DNA of 64,000 nucleotides from JBFXAF01 sp050184585 (GCA_050184585.1 JBFXAF010000003.1:62001-126000); one strand, 5' to 3'. Shown: positions 8,287 through 17,693, numbered from the stretch's first letter. Numbers and translations: made by a program. Notes: generated from the letters alone by a model not told the origin.

Positions 8287-9701
8287 CCATGACCGACGAA
8301 AGGCGGGTCGACTGGCAGGAGCTATGGCGCTCCGGCGACCTTGCCCGCTTCTGCTTCATCAGCCTCGGCATCCTCCTCCACGCCACCAACGAGACGATGA
8401 TCGCGACGGTCATGCCGGCCATGGTCGGCGAGCTTTCGGGCGTTGAACTCGTCGGTTGGTCCCTCGCAATCTACGAACTGGGCTCGATCTGCGCGGGAGC
8501 GGCCGCGGGCCGCATGGTGAGCTATCTGCCGCTCCGCTCGAACATGGCTGGCGCCGCCCTGCTCTACGCCGCCGGCGCGGCGGCGTGCGCATTGGCCCCC
8601 TCGATGCCGTGGTTCCTCGCAGGCCGGCTGCTCGAAGGGCTCGGCGGCGGCGCGCTCGTGGCGCTCGCCTTCGTTTCGGTCGAACGGCTGTTCCCGCCCA
8701 AAATCTGGCCGCAGCTCTTCGCCATCATGTCGGCGGTCTGGGGCGTGTCGGCCTTTGCCGGTCCGCTGATCGGCGCCATGTTCGCCGAGTTCCTGTCCTG
8801 GCGCTGGGCATTCGCCGCCTTCGCGGGCGGCGGCATCGTCATGGCCGCTGCAACGCTGGTCGTCTTGCGAGGACCGCGCGCGACGCGACCGGCCGGCGGC
8901 GACGCGCGACCGCCCTTCCCCTGGTTCGCGCTCGCTGTCCTGGCGGCCGGCATCTCGCTCATCGCCTTCGCGGGGATCTGGGTCTCGCCGCTGCGCTCCG
9001 CCGCATTGCTCGTGGCCGGTCTGGCCGGTCTCGCCATCTTCTTCGTGGTCGATGCGTCGCGCCCCGCTTCGCGTCTCTTCCCGGCGCGGCTCTTCGACTG
9101 GGGCACGCCGCTCGGCTCCGGCATGACGATGGTCGCCGCCTTCTCGGTCGCCACCTGCTCGTTCGCCGTCTACGGCCCGCTGATCCTGACCAGCCTGCAC
9201 GGCATCCCGCTCATGACGGCCGGCTACATCATCGCGGCCGAATCCATCGCCTGGTCCATCCTGTCGATCCTCGTCGCCAATGCGCCCCCGCAACGCGAGC
9301 GCCTGATCATCACCGGCGGCGCCGTGATGATCGCGGCCGGCATCGGCGGTTTCGCCTGGGCGGTGCCGTTGGGGTCGATACCGCTGATCCTTGCCTGCGC
9401 CGTCCTCCAGGGCGGAGGCTTCGGCATCGCCTGGCCCTTCGTCACCCGCATGATCGTCGCGGCCGCGCCGGTCGACCAGCGGACCGTGGCTTCGTCCGCC
9501 GTGCCCACCATGCAGCGCATCGGCTACGCGGTCGGGTCGGTGACCTGCGGCATCATCGCCAATTCGAGCGGCTACGCCGGCGGCGTCTCCGTCGAGACAT
9601 CCGCCAGCGTGGCCGCCTGGCTGTTTCTTGCCTTCATCCCCCTGGGCGTACTCGGCGCCGCAGCCGCCTTTCGCGTCTCGCGACCCGTCGGCGTCGCATG
9701 A
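8283..9701 (+). CDS. MFS transporter
   Basis: The 472-residue membrane protein has 12 to 14 hydrophobic spans. The first cytoplasmic loop carries AAGRMVSYLPLRSNM and the fourth span GRLLEGLGGGALVALAF, as in drug:proton antiporters of the major facilitator superfamily. A charged loop around residue 205 (RGPRATRPAGGDARPPF) divides the halves. The substrate is unknown. Its ATG overlaps the stop of the SufR-like regulator, so export of a metal, metal complex or redox-active compound is possible but not shown. The gene ends 10 bases from the convergent hydrolase gene. Confidence 0.85.
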   Translation: MTMTDERRVDWQELWRSGDLARFCFISLGILLHATNETMIATVMPAMVGELSGVELVGWSLAIYELGSICAGAAAGRMVSYLPLRSNMAGAALLYAAGAAACALAPSMPWFLAGRLLEGLGGGALVALAFVSVERLFPPKIWPQLFAIMSAVWGVSAFAGPLIGAMFAEFLSWRWAFAAFAGGGIVMAAATLVVLRGPRATRPAGGDARPPFPWFALAVLAAGISLIAFAGIWVSPLRSAALLVAGLAGLAIFFVVDASRPASRLFPARLFDWGTPLGSGMTMVAAFSVATCSFAVYGPLILTSLHGIPLMTAGYIIAAESIAWSILSILVANAPPQRERLIITGGAVMIAAGIGGFAWAVPLGSIPLILACAVLQGGGFGIAWPFVTRMIVAAAPVDQRTVASSAVPTMQRIGYAVGSVTCGIIANSSGYAGGVSVETSASVAAWLFLAFIPLGVLGAAAAFRVSRPVGVA

Positions 9702-9711
9702 CGCGGGCCGC

Positions 9712-10497
9712 TCAAAGGCTCTTCGCCCAGTCGATGATGTAAGCGGCGACCTTCTCGTGACCTGGCTCGGTCATGAGGAAGTGCGACAGGCCTTCGAATT
9801 CGACGAAGTCGGTGCGGCCGGGCGCCTTCTTGTGCTTCCGGTAGATCCTGCGCGACAGGGCCGGCGCAACGGTCCTGTCCTCCGACGCTGCCGTGACCAG
9901 CACCGGCTGCGTTCGCCGCCTGACGTCGATGCGGATGCCTAGGCCGGTCGCGGCCTGCGCGAAAACGCGGCCCGACGTCGGCACCATGTACTTCTCATAA
10001 GCCTCGTCGCGCAGAGCGGCCGGGGCCGTGTTGGCGAACTTCGCGTCGAACTGGGCCTTGGAAAGCGTGTAGGTGCGGTTCCACGCGTTCCAGCGGGTGA
10101 GCACGGGCAGCGCGGCGAGCAGCGAAACCGGGTCGGCGATAATGCCGGCGACCGGACCCGGATCGAGGAGCACGCCGGCCGCGCCGTAGCCCCGGTCGAG
10201 CAGAAGCTGCGTCACCAACCCGCCCATCGAATGGCCGATGATGATCGGCTTTTCCGGCAGCGTCTCGATGAACCTGCCGATGTGGTCGGCGATCTCACCT
10301 GCCTTGAGCGAGCCGAGACCGGCCGGCGGGTTGGCGCGCAGTTCGGCGGCGGTGCCCGTGCCGAGGAACGGCCAGGTCGGCGTATGGACGGTGTAGCCCG
10401 CGGCCTCGAAAGGCTTGCGGAAATTGTCCCATGAGGCAGCCGTCATCCAGGCGCCGTGGACAAGAACGATCGTGCGGGTCAGGCGGGACGTATTCAT
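9712..10497 (-). CDS. Alpha/beta hydrolase
   Basis: The 261-residue enzyme shows the oxyanion VLVHGAWMTAASW near residue 14, the nucleophile elbow GHSMGG near residue 94, an acidic residue in ASEDRTV and the catalytic histidine in GLSHFLMTEPG. This is the esterase/lipase-like hydrolase type found in many proteobacteria; the substrate is unknown. It is divergent from an OhrR-like regulator and the gap holds dyads, so it is probably the regulated target. Start chosen at MNTSRLTRTI with GGAGAGAC upstream. Confidence 0.85.
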   Translation of the reverse strand: MNTSRLTRTIVLVHGAWMTAASWDNFRKPFEAAGYTVHTPTWPFLGTGTAAELRANPPAGLGSLKAGEIADHIGRFIETLPEKPIIIGHSMGGLVTQLLLDRGYGAAGVLLDPGPVAGIIADPVSLLAALPVLTRWNAWNRTYTLSKAQFDAKFANTAPAALRDEAYEKYMVPTSGRVFAQAATGLGIRIDVRRRTQPVLVTAASEDRTVAPALSRRIYRKHKKAPGRTDFVEFEGLSHFLMTEPGHEKVAAYIIDWAKSL

Positions 10498-10557
10498 CGA
10501 AGTCTCTCCTCTGGAAGGGCGGCCCATCGCCGCCGCTTTTCGATGACGGCTATTTAG

Positions 10558-10636
10558 TCGTGTACGATTTAATCGTCAACGATCATTACCAATATCACGA
10601 AAAGTTGAAGAGCTTGCGATTTGATCGTGCACGATC
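10558..10636. promoter_or_regulatory. Cluster of OhrR-type operator dyads
   Basis: Three related dyads lie in the divergent gap: TCGTGTACGA (10558-10567, one mismatch), ATCGTCAACGAT (10572-10583) and a perfect GATCGTGCACGATC (10623-10636). All share ATCGT...ACGAT half-sites. Spacing places them across both likely promoters, so the MarR-family regulator probably controls itself and the hydrolase. Confidence 0.6.
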
Positions 10637-10675
10637 TATTTGGGGATGAAATGCCGATGTCGGGAAATCGCTGCC

Positions 10676-11161
10676 ATGAAGATCGATTTCAAAGCCAACC
10701 CGGAACTGATGGACCGGCTGACGGTGGACGTGATGCCGTGCTTCGCCATCTATTCGGCCGCTAACTCCGTCACGCGCTTCTACCGCAAGGCGCTGGAGGA
10801 TACCGGGCTCACCTATCCGCAATATCTGGTGATGATGGTGCTATGGGAAACCAGGGGCACGACCATGAAGGCGCTCGGCGACCGCCTCGGCCTCGATTCC
10901 AGCACGCTGACCCCGCTGGTGAAGAAGCTCGAGCAGCGTGGCCTCGTCACCCGTGCGCGGAGCAAGGAGGACGAGCGCGTGCTCGACATCGCCCCGACCG
11001 AGGCGGGCATGGCGCTGCGCAGCGCCGGCTGCGACGCGGCGATCGCCATGACCGTCAACTCGGGCGAGACCTTCGAGACGCAGGAGGAACTGCGCGCGCG
11101 GCTGATGCGGGTGCGCGACGGACTGGATGCGTATGCCGGGAGCGATGCGGCGCCCGACTAG
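10676..11161 (+). CDS. OhrR-like MarR-family peroxide regulator
   Basis: The 161-residue protein has the MarR winged helix (GLTYPQYLVMMVLWE, then LGDRLGLDSSTLTPLVKKLEQRGLVTRARSKEDER). Cys22 in MPCFAIYSAANSVTRFYR sits where OhrR has its peroxide-sensing cysteine, and Cys119 could be the resolving partner of two-cysteine OhrR proteins. OhrR represses the organic hydroperoxide resistance gene ohr in other bacteria; here the divergent neighbour is an alpha/beta hydrolase instead. I start at MKIDFKANPE; an in-frame ATG 36 bases upstream is less likely. Confidence 0.8.
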   Translation: MKIDFKANPELMDRLTVDVMPCFAIYSAANSVTRFYRKALEDTGLTYPQYLVMMVLWETRGTTMKALGDRLGLDSSTLTPLVKKLEQRGLVTRARSKEDERVLDIAPTEAGMALRSAGCDAAIAMTVNSGETFETQEELRARLMRVRDGLDAYAGSDAAPD

Positions 11162-11204
11162 CGAAAGTGGCGATATGTATCGACGGATGCCCGTGCCTGC
11201 CGTG

Positions 11205-11789
11205 TCACCCGCCCTGTGGCTGCACTGCCCAGGGATGTGAGCGCAGAGGCCTCGGCGGAAAGATTCGCCTGACAAGCTGTGCGATCTCCGCTGACGTGTG
11301 ATCCCGGATTTCGATGAAGTGGACGCCAGCCTTCCGCAGCGCCTCGCGCTTGATGGCATCGCGAGCCGCGGCGTTTCCCTGATGATGGCCACCGTCCTGG
11401 CACTCGATGGCCGCAACCGGATCGCCGAACGGTCCGACGATCAGGATGTCGACGCGCTTGCTGTTGATCGACGAGAAGGCATTGCGATCGTCGGAGCCGA
11501 TGATCTCGCCAAGGCTGGTCTGCGACAGCACCCGGCAGCCGGACCGCATGGCCTGCATCTCCGCCTCGACGATACGAAAGACCCGATACTCGGACCGGCT
11601 CATGACCTTCTTCTTGTAGAAGGACGCGCCCATCACATGCCGCAACTGGTCGGCGGCGTCGCCGAGTCCCGTCGCGGATCTTGATCCGAAATCGTTGCGT
11701 CGCCGGTCACGCGGACCGAACCTGCGCTTTAGCCAGCCGGCCCAAGAGGCCGTCATCGCCGCGAGCGGCCGCGTGAACCGAACTTCCAT
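11205..11789 (-). CDS. DUF2726 domain-containing protein
   Basis: The 194-residue product has a basic N-terminus and a DUF2726 domain from about residue 60: SRSEYRVFRIVEAEM, then KRVDILIVGPFGDPVAAIECQD, RDAIKREALRKAGVHFIEIR. DUF2726 is related in fold to restriction-endonuclease-like nucleases (acidic residues D and E in the VDILIV...AIE segment), but function is not known. It stands alone, convergent with the OhrR-like gene. Confidence 0.78.
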   Translation of the reverse strand: MEVRFTRPLAAMTASWAGWLKRRFGPRDRRRNDFGSRSATGLGDAADQLRHVMGASFYKKKVMSRSEYRVFRIVEAEMQAMRSGCRVLSQTSLGEIIGSDDRNAFSSINSKRVDILIVGPFGDPVAAIECQDGGHHQGNAAARDAIKREALRKAGVHFIEIRDHTSAEIAQLVRRIFPPRPLRSHPWAVQPQGG

Positions 11790-11894
11790 AGCGTTCCAGC
11801 CCGCCTGGTGACGACATGCCTGTGGGCATGCTAGCGCGCCAATCTTTGGGATCGGTTGCGAGAACGCGGAGAATTTGAACGACCGTGCCGGCCC

Positions 11895-13316
11895 TCAGTG
11901 ATCCAGCGCCTTGACGATCTCTTCGGTCATCTTCTTGGCGTCGCCGAGCAGCATCATCGTGCCGTCCTTGTAGAACAGCGTGTTGTCGATGCCGGCGTAG
12001 CCGGAGCCGAGCGAACGCTTGACGAACAGGCAGGTGCGCGCCTTGTCCACATCGAGGATCGGCATGCCGTAGATCGGACTGCTCTTGTCGTCGCGTGCGG
12101 ACGGGTTGGTCACGTCGTTGGCGCCGATCACATAGGCGACGTCGGCCTGCGCGAACTCGGAATTGATGTCCTCCAGTTCGAACACTTCGTCATAGGGGAC
12201 GTTCGCTTCGGCGAGCAGCACGTTCATGTGGCCGGGCATGCGGCCCGCCACCGGATGGATGGCGTACTTCACCTCGACGCCCTTGGCCTTCAGCTTGTCG
12301 GCCATCTCGCGCACCGCGTGCTGCGCCTGCGCCACCGCCATACCGTAGCCCGGCACGATGATGACCTTCGACGCGTTTGCCATGAGATATGCCGCGTCGT
12401 CGGCCGAACCGAGCTTGACGTTGCGCTCGATCCCGTCGTCGGCAACCGCCGCCGTCTCGCCGCCGAAACCGCCGAGGATGACCGAGATGAAGGATCGGTT
12501 CATGCCCTTGCACATGATGTAGGACAGGATCGCGCCCGAGGAGCCCACCAGCGCGCCGGTGATGATCAGCGCGAGGTTGCCGAGCGTGAAGCCGAGAGCC
12601 GCGGCGGCCCAGCCCGAATAGGAGTTCAGCATCGACACGACCACCGGCATGTCGGCGCCGCCGATCGGCACGATGAGCAGCACGCCGAGCAGCAGCGACG
12701 CCGCCACGATCAGCCAGAAGACGAGAGCGCTCTCGGTCGTGACCAGAAGCCCGATCAGCACGACGAGCGCGATGCCGAGCCCGGCATTCACGACATGCCG
12801 CATCGGCAGCAGGATCGGCTTGCCCGACATGCGGCCGTCCAGCTTGAGGAAGGCGATGACGGAGCCTGTGAAGGTGATCGCGCCGATGGCGATGCCGAGC
12901 GCCATCTCGACCAGCGCCTGGCCATGGATGTCGCGCACCTCGACCCCGTCGACCATGGTGATCGAGCCGATGCCGAAACTGTCGGGCGCGTAGAAAGCCG
13001 CAGCCGCCACCATCACCGCCGCCATGCCGACGAGGCTGTGGAATGCGGCCACCAGCTGCGGCATGGAGGTCATGGCGATGCGACGCGCTGTCACCGCACC
13101 CGCGCCGCCGCCGATGGCGAGGCCCAGTGCGATCAGCAGGAAACCGCCCCATGACGGTGTGGCGAGCGCCAGCGTCGTGACGATGGCGATCGCCATGCCG
13201 ATCATGCCGTAGACGTTGCCCTGCCGGCTGGTCGTCGGGTGCGACAGCCCTCGCAGCGCAAGGATGAACAGGATGCCGGAGACGAGGTAGAGGAAGGAAG
13301 CGAAGTTGGCGTTCAC
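11895..13316 (-). CDS. pntB: NAD(P) transhydrogenase subunit beta
   Basis: The 473-residue protein has the membrane half (about eight or nine spans to residue 270) and the C-terminal NADP(H)-binding domain with VIIVPGYGMAVAQAQH near residue 320 and HPVAGRMPGHMNVLLAEA. With the alpha parts it forms the proton-translocating transhydrogenase that makes NADPH from NADH using the proton gradient. It is the last gene of the pntAa-pntAb-pntB operon, 3 bases from pntAb. The family is 460-480 residues, so it is complete. Confidence 0.97.
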   Translation of the reverse strand: MNANFASFLYLVSGILFILALRGLSHPTTSRQGNVYGMIGMAIAIVTTLALATPSWGGFLLIALGLAIGGGAGAVTARRIAMTSMPQLVAAFHSLVGMAAVMVAAAAFYAPDSFGIGSITMVDGVEVRDIHGQALVEMALGIAIGAITFTGSVIAFLKLDGRMSGKPILLPMRHVVNAGLGIALVVLIGLLVTTESALVFWLIVAASLLLGVLLIVPIGGADMPVVVSMLNSYSGWAAAALGFTLGNLALIITGALVGSSGAILSYIMCKGMNRSFISVILGGFGGETAAVADDGIERNVKLGSADDAAYLMANASKVIIVPGYGMAVAQAQHAVREMADKLKAKGVEVKYAIHPVAGRMPGHMNVLLAEANVPYDEVFELEDINSEFAQADVAYVIGANDVTNPSARDDKSSPIYGMPILDVDKARTCLFVKRSLGSGYAGIDNTLFYKDGTMMLLGDAKKMTEEIVKALDH

Positions 13317-13319
13317 CGC

Positions 13320-13727
13320 TTACTTCTCCTTCTTCTTGTACATGGCGAGCATGCGCTGGGTGACCAGGAAGCCGCCGAATATGTTCACGGACGCCAGCAC
13401 CAGCGCGACGAAGCCGAAACCCGTCGCCAGTCCCGACGCCGCGATGCCGACCGCGAGCAGCGCGCCGACCACGATCACCGACGAGATGGCGTTGGTGACG
13501 GCCATCAGCGGCGTGTGAAGCGCCGGCGTAACGGACCAGACGACGTAGTAGCCGACGAAGATCGCCAGCACGAAGATTGCGAAGCGGAAGACGAACGGGT
13601 CGACCGCGCCGCCGGTCGCCGCATGGGCGAGGTCGCCGGCCGCGTCGGCGCCGCCATCGGCAAGGCCCGCCGCCGCGTTGCGCACCGCCTCGACCGCATG
13701 GTCGAGCTGTTCCAACGCCTGTTCCAT
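13320..13727 (-). CDS. pntAb: NAD(P) transhydrogenase subunit alpha, part 2
   Basis: The 135-residue membrane subunit has three or four spans (FRFAIFVLAIFVGYYVVWSV, ISSVIVVGALLAVGIA, FVALVLASVNIFGGFLV) and HTPLMAVTNAISSVIVVGA, the conserved proton-channel signature. Its ATG overlaps the pntAa stop (TGATG). A long acidic, alanine-rich N-terminus precedes the first span. In E. coli this region is the C-terminus of a single PntA; the split form is usual in Rhizobiales. Confidence 0.95.
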   Translation of the reverse strand: MEQALEQLDHAVEAVRNAAAGLADGGADAAGDLAHAATGGAVDPFVFRFAIFVLAIFVGYYVVWSVTPALHTPLMAVTNAISSVIVVGALLAVGIAASGLATGFGFVALVLASVNIFGGFLVTQRMLAMYKKKEK

Positions 13728-14935
13728 CACGCGTTCCCTCCGGCCTTCTTCGCCGCCGTCTTCTTCGCTTTCGCCGGTGGCTCGACCTTCGCCGTCGGAG
13801 CCGCCGACTGGAAGTTCGCATGGACCACCTTGCCGGCGTCGGTCAGCATCGTGGCTTTCACCAGTTCGTCCTCGCGGTTGATCGCGAAGGTCTTCGTCGC
13901 CTTGTCGACCATCGTCTCGACGAAGGCGTAGAGGTTCCTGGCGTAGAGCAGCGAGGCCGAGGCCGCGACCCGCCCCGCAACGTTGGTGTGCCCGACGATC
14001 TTCACGCCGTTCGCCGTGGTGACGACCTTCCCGGCGACCGCACCCTCGACATTGCCGCCGCGCTCGACGGCAAGGTCGACGATCACCGAGCCCGGCTTCA
14101 TGGCCGCGACGACCGATCCCGCGATCAGTCTCGGCGCCGGCCGGCCTGGGATCAGCGCGGTCGTGATCACGATGTCCTGCCTGGAGATGTGCTCGGCGGT
14201 CAGCGCGGCCTGCTTCGCCTGGTACTCCTTCGACATTTCCTTGGCGTAGCCGCCCGCCGTCTCGGCCGCCTTGAACTCCTCGTCCTCCACGGCGATGAAT
14301 TTGGCGCCCAGCGAGGCGACTTGCTCCTTGGCGGCAGGGCGCACGTCGGTCGCGGTCACGACCGCGCCGAGCCGGCGCGCCGTGGCGATCGCCTGCAGGC
14401 CGGCGACGCCCGCGCCCATGACGAACACCTTGGCGGCCGGCACCGTACCGGCCGCCGTCATCATCATCGGCAGCGCGCGGTCATACTCGGCGGCGGCGTC
14501 GATCACGGCCTGGTAGCCGGCGAGGTTCGCCTGGGAGGAAAGGACGTCCATGACCTGCGCACGGGTGATGCGCGGCATGAGTTCCATGGCGAAGGCCGTC
14601 ACGCCCGCGCGCGCCATCGCCGCGAGCGCGCCCTCGTTTCCGTATGGATCCATGATCGCAAAGACGGCGGTTCCGGGCTTGTAAGCCTTGAACTCCGCCT
14701 CGGTCGGCCTGAGAACCTTGAGCACCAGATCCGCCTTGCCGGCGTCCCTCGCGGCGCCGATCCTGGCCCCGGCCTTAGCGAACTCCTCGTCGGGAATGCG
14801 CGAGCCGAGACCGGCGCCCGCTTCGATGACGACCTCGAACCCGAGGCTCACGAGCCGCTTGACGGTATCCGGCGACGCGCCGACGCGAGGCTCGGCGGCA
14901 CTTGCCTCCCTGGGCACATAGATCGTCTGAACCAC
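13727..14935 (-). CDS. pntAa: NAD(P) transhydrogenase subunit alpha, part 1
   Basis: The 402-residue soluble subunit holds the NAD(H) domain. It shows RVGASPDTVKRLVSLGFEVVIEAGAG near the N-terminus, MMTAAGTVPAAKVFVMGAGVAGLQAIATARRLGA (dinucleotide fold) near residue 160, and VVDLAVERGGNVEGA. The tail after residue 370 is a low-complexity lysine/alanine linker. It is the first gene of the pnt operon, with GGAG upstream of the ATG. Confidence 0.96.
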   Translation of the reverse strand: MVQTIYVPREASAAEPRVGASPDTVKRLVSLGFEVVIEAGAGLGSRIPDEEFAKAGARIGAARDAGKADLVLKVLRPTEAEFKAYKPGTAVFAIMDPYGNEGALAAMARAGVTAFAMELMPRITRAQVMDVLSSQANLAGYQAVIDAAAEYDRALPMMMTAAGTVPAAKVFVMGAGVAGLQAIATARRLGAVVTATDVRPAAKEQVASLGAKFIAVEDEEFKAAETAGGYAKEMSKEYQAKQAALTAEHISRQDIVITTALIPGRPAPRLIAGSVVAAMKPGSVIVDLAVERGGNVEGAVAGKVVTTANGVKIVGHTNVAGRVAASASLLYARNLYAFVETMVDKATKTFAINREDELVKATMLTDAGKVVHANFQSAAPTAKVEPPAKAKKTAAKKAGGNA

Positions 14936-15009
14936 CGCTCACTCCTCCCCAGCCCGGCCGTTTCGCCAGGTCGCGGCCGTCGTCGAACGTGGCCGCGTGG
15001 TGCTACGTC

Positions 15010-15237
15010 TCAGCGCAGGATGTACGACCCGATCGCGCCGACAAGCAGGAACACGATGGTCGCGGAAAAGAACCCAGCGGCCGTGAAGAAGCCGAACGCC
15101 ATCGCGACCAGCAGGGCGACGCAGAAGACGCTGCCGTACTTCGCGAGGGCGAGGAACATCCCGTAGGTTTTCTCGTGCTCGCCATAGTCCATCTCGGCGC
15201 CCGTCTCGACCGGTCCGCTCGGAAGGTGCTCAGCCAT
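15010..15237 (-). CDS. aa3-type cytochrome c oxidase subunit IV
   Basis: The 75-residue protein has an N-terminal soluble segment ending in DYGEHEKTYGMFLALAKYGS and then two hydrophobic spans, matching the bacterial aa3 cytochrome oxidase subunit IV family (pfam COX4_pro_2). The EH..TY..F motif is typical. It is a small accessory subunit with a stabilising role. I start at MAEHLPSG; an upstream in-frame start adds 16 atypical residues. It lies 74 bases downstream of pntAa on the opposite... same minus strand but before it in transcription, so it may share the pnt promoter region. Confidence 0.82.
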   Translation of the reverse strand: MAEHLPSGPVETGAEMDYGEHEKTYGMFLALAKYGSVFCVALLVAMAFGFFTAAGFFSATIVFLLVGAIGSYILR

Positions 15238-15511
15238 CGTCAATCCCTCGCGCAATCGTCGACCGGCACATAGCGAAAAGGCCAATCGAGAGCAATGGCG
15301 GCGATGACGCAGCCCTCCGTGACGACGATCGCGTCGTCCCGCTTCCAGCGACAGGACTTGCGCGGCAAGCGAAGCCGGTGATCGTCCTTGCCATGATCTT
15401 CGCCGCGCTCCGTTTCTTCGGCGTCCCAGGCGGCCCGCGACCCGATCCCCGGCAGGCCTCGCATCGCACGTCCGGCCATGCGATCATCGGCGTGCAGGAG
15501 GGTCCTTCGGC

Positions 15512-16402
15512 ATGAAGATCGCATTCATCGGTTTCGGCGAGGCCGCGCGCGCCTTCACGGCGACGTTGCGCGAAAGCGGAGCGACGTTTTCGACATACGA
15601 TATCGTGACGGCGATCGGGCGCGAAGGAGACCTGCGCGACGCGGCGAGCCGTCTTGGCGTGACGGTCGCCGGCTCACCGGAAGACGCCGTCGTCGACGCC
15701 GACTGGGTCTTTTCCGCAGTGACGGCGGCCGACAGCCTGCAAGCTGGCCGATCGGTCGCTTCGGAGATCATGGAGGGACAGGTATTCTTCGACATCAATT
15801 CCGTGTCGGCCGGCCGAAAGCAGGAGACCGCCCGGATCGTCGGTGCGCGCGGTGCGGCCTATGTCGACATGGCGGTCATGGCCCCGGTCCATCCACATGG
15901 TCATCGCACGCCCGTGCTCATTGCCGGCCCGCATTGCAGCAGCGTCGAAGCGACGCTTTCGAGACTCGGATTCGACTTCGCGATCGTAGGCGACGACATC
16001 GGCGCCGCGACCTCCATCAAGATGCTGCGCAGCCTTTTCGTGAAAGGTCTGGAAGCGGTAACCGTCCAGACCCTGCTTGCCGCCCGAGCCGCCGGCCGGT
16101 TCGACGAGATCCATGCGTCGCTGTCGGGGTCGTTTCCCCAGCTCGGCTGGCCGGAGTTTCCGCTCTACCAGCTCGACCGCGTGGCGACCCACGGGGTCCG
16201 GCGAGCCGCAGAGATGCGCGAGTCCGCGACGACCCTCGCGGAGCTGGGCTTCCCGACGGGGGCCGCCCTCGCGGACGCCATCGCCGACCTGCATCAGGGC
16301 GTCGGTACGCTTGGAGGCGGGAACGGAGGCGACACCGACTGCTCGCAGGCCTACGATCGGATCCTCGAGCTCATGATCCGGCAGGCGAAGGCGGCCGAAT
16401 AG
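15512..16402 (+). CDS. NAD(P)-dependent dehydrogenase with DUF1932 domain
   Basis: The 296-residue protein has an N-terminal Rossmann fold (MKIAFIGFGEAARAFTATLRESG, with GFGEAA as dinucleotide loop) related to 6-phosphogluconate and beta-hydroxyacid dehydrogenases, DINSVSAGRK and KMLRSLFVKGLEA helix motifs, and a C-terminal DUF1932 domain from about residue 190. The lysine in IKMLRS occupies the usual catalytic position of that superfamily. The substrate is unknown. It is convergent with cysQ, with 9 bases between. Confidence 0.82.
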   Translation: MKIAFIGFGEAARAFTATLRESGATFSTYDIVTAIGREGDLRDAASRLGVTVAGSPEDAVVDADWVFSAVTAADSLQAGRSVASEIMEGQVFFDINSVSAGRKQETARIVGARGAAYVDMAVMAPVHPHGHRTPVLIAGPHCSSVEATLSRLGFDFAIVGDDIGAATSIKMLRSLFVKGLEAVTVQTLLAARAAGRFDEIHASLSGSFPQLGWPEFPLYQLDRVATHGVRRAAEMRESATTLAELGFPTGAALADAIADLHQGVGTLGGGNGGDTDCSQAYDRILELMIRQAKAAE

Positions 16403-16411
16403 CGTCCAGGG

Positions 16412-17212
16412 TCAGGGGGCCGGGCTGCCGCAGGCGATGAAGTCGGTGTTGGTGAAATCGGCGACGCCCCGGACACCGCGTTTCCCGTATCGCAGAAGGC
16501 GCCCGTCCGTCGTCTCCGTCCGCCCTCCCGCGGTGCGCAGAATGGCGTCGCCGGCAGCGGTATCCCACTCCATGGTGGTGCCGAAACGCGGATAGAGGTC
16601 TGCTTCGCCCGCCGCGATGAGACAGAATTTCAACGACGAACCCACCGTCACCACCTGCGCCCCCTGGAAGCGGGAGATGAACGCGTCGGTCTCCGGCGTG
16701 CGGTGGGAGCGGCTGGCGACGATCATCAGCGGGGTGTGAGGCTTCCGCGTCACGATCTGCCGGCGGCCGAGCAGCCGGCCGTCGCTCGATACGTCGGCCG
16801 CTTCCGCCCCGCCGGGCTGGCACGAGAACAGCCGTCCGGTCGCCGGCGCATGCACCACGCCGATCACCGGGGCGCCGCCCCGCACCAGCGCGATGTTCAC
16901 GGTGAACCCCTCCTGCCGGTCGGCGAACTCGCGGGTCCCGTCGAGCGGATCGACGAGGACGAAAGCGTCGCCGAGGGAACCCGGAGCCACGCCCGCGCCA
17001 ATTTCCTCTTCGGCAACGCAGGGGAGCCCGGGACAGGCGGCGCGAAGACCCGCGAGGATCACGGCCTCGCTGGCGCGGTCAGCCACCGTGACGGGGGAAC
17101 GGTCGACCTTGGTCTCGACGGAAAAATCCGACCGGAAGATCTCCATCACCATTCGACCGGCATCGACGGCCAGCCGCTCGAACAGCTGACGCAGGCTGGC
17201 ATCACCGTTCAC
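16412..17212 (-). CDS. cysQ: 3'(2'),5'-bisphosphate nucleotidase CysQ
   Basis: The 266-residue enzyme belongs to the inositol-monophosphatase superfamily. It shows the metal-binding EEEIG, the signature DPLDGTREF near residue 89, and MEWDTAAGDAIL near residue 205. CysQ removes the 3' phosphate from PAP, a by-product of sulfate assimilation. Length is normal for the family. The gene is single and convergent with the DUF1932 gene. Confidence 0.92.
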   Translation of the reverse strand: MNGDASLRQLFERLAVDAGRMVMEIFRSDFSVETKVDRSPVTVADRASEAVILAGLRAACPGLPCVAEEEIGAGVAPGSLGDAFVLVDPLDGTREFADRQEGFTVNIALVRGGAPVIGVVHAPATGRLFSCQPGGAEAADVSSDGRLLGRRQIVTRKPHTPLMIVASRSHRTPETDAFISRFQGAQVVTVGSSLKFCLIAAGEADLYPRFGTTMEWDTAAGDAILRTAGGRTETTDGRLLRYGKRGVRGVADFTNTDFIACGSPAP

Positions 17213-17693
17213 GCGGATTCCTTACGCATCGACTGTCGTTGATCGGCACGTCTGTCCAGCACTCCCGGAATCGGACCCGACTTACGGGTCGCAACGGACC
17301 AAAATTCCGTGGAATAGACAAGCCATGTCCGGCTGAACGGGCGCCGATCGGCAAAGGCGATATGGCACCGGCTCGGCAAGGCGGGAGGCGTCGTCAGCAG
17401 GGCTCCGGCCCAGGCCGATCCGACATGGATGGGGGACTGCCTGCCTCGGGGACCCCTTGCGGATCGACGCTGTTCGCAGTCGCGATGGTTCTGCGCCAAT
17501 GGTTCAGCGCCGGGCCGATCAGGACCCGTCGCCGCGACAGGCGCTTCCATGTCCGACACGCCGGCTGGATGAAACGGGGCCGCGCTCTCCGACAATGACC
17601 GATTCCGTCCACCGGCGCCCCTTTCGGGTGCAGCCTTGCGGTTCGCGAACGTCGCCGGTCCGGTCCGACGTCCGGCCACGATGGAGCACCGAC
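17213..17693. other. Non-coding gap between cysQ and the spike protein gene
   Basis: These 481 bases hold short open frames on both strands but none shows a recognisable family or a good ribosome site. An in-frame extension of the downstream gene reaches back to 17457 but lacks any known domain. I see no tRNA or clear promoter in it. Confidence 0.4.

Noticed and set aside
15238..15511. Possible short genes on the minus strand in the gap before the DUF1932 gene
   Set aside because: Arginine- and alanine-rich translations with no domain, signal peptide or ribosome site; I keep the gap as non-coding.
17239..17598. 119-residue frame between cysQ and the spike gene
   Set aside because: No family match and composition typical of a shadow frame; it overlaps another open frame without support.
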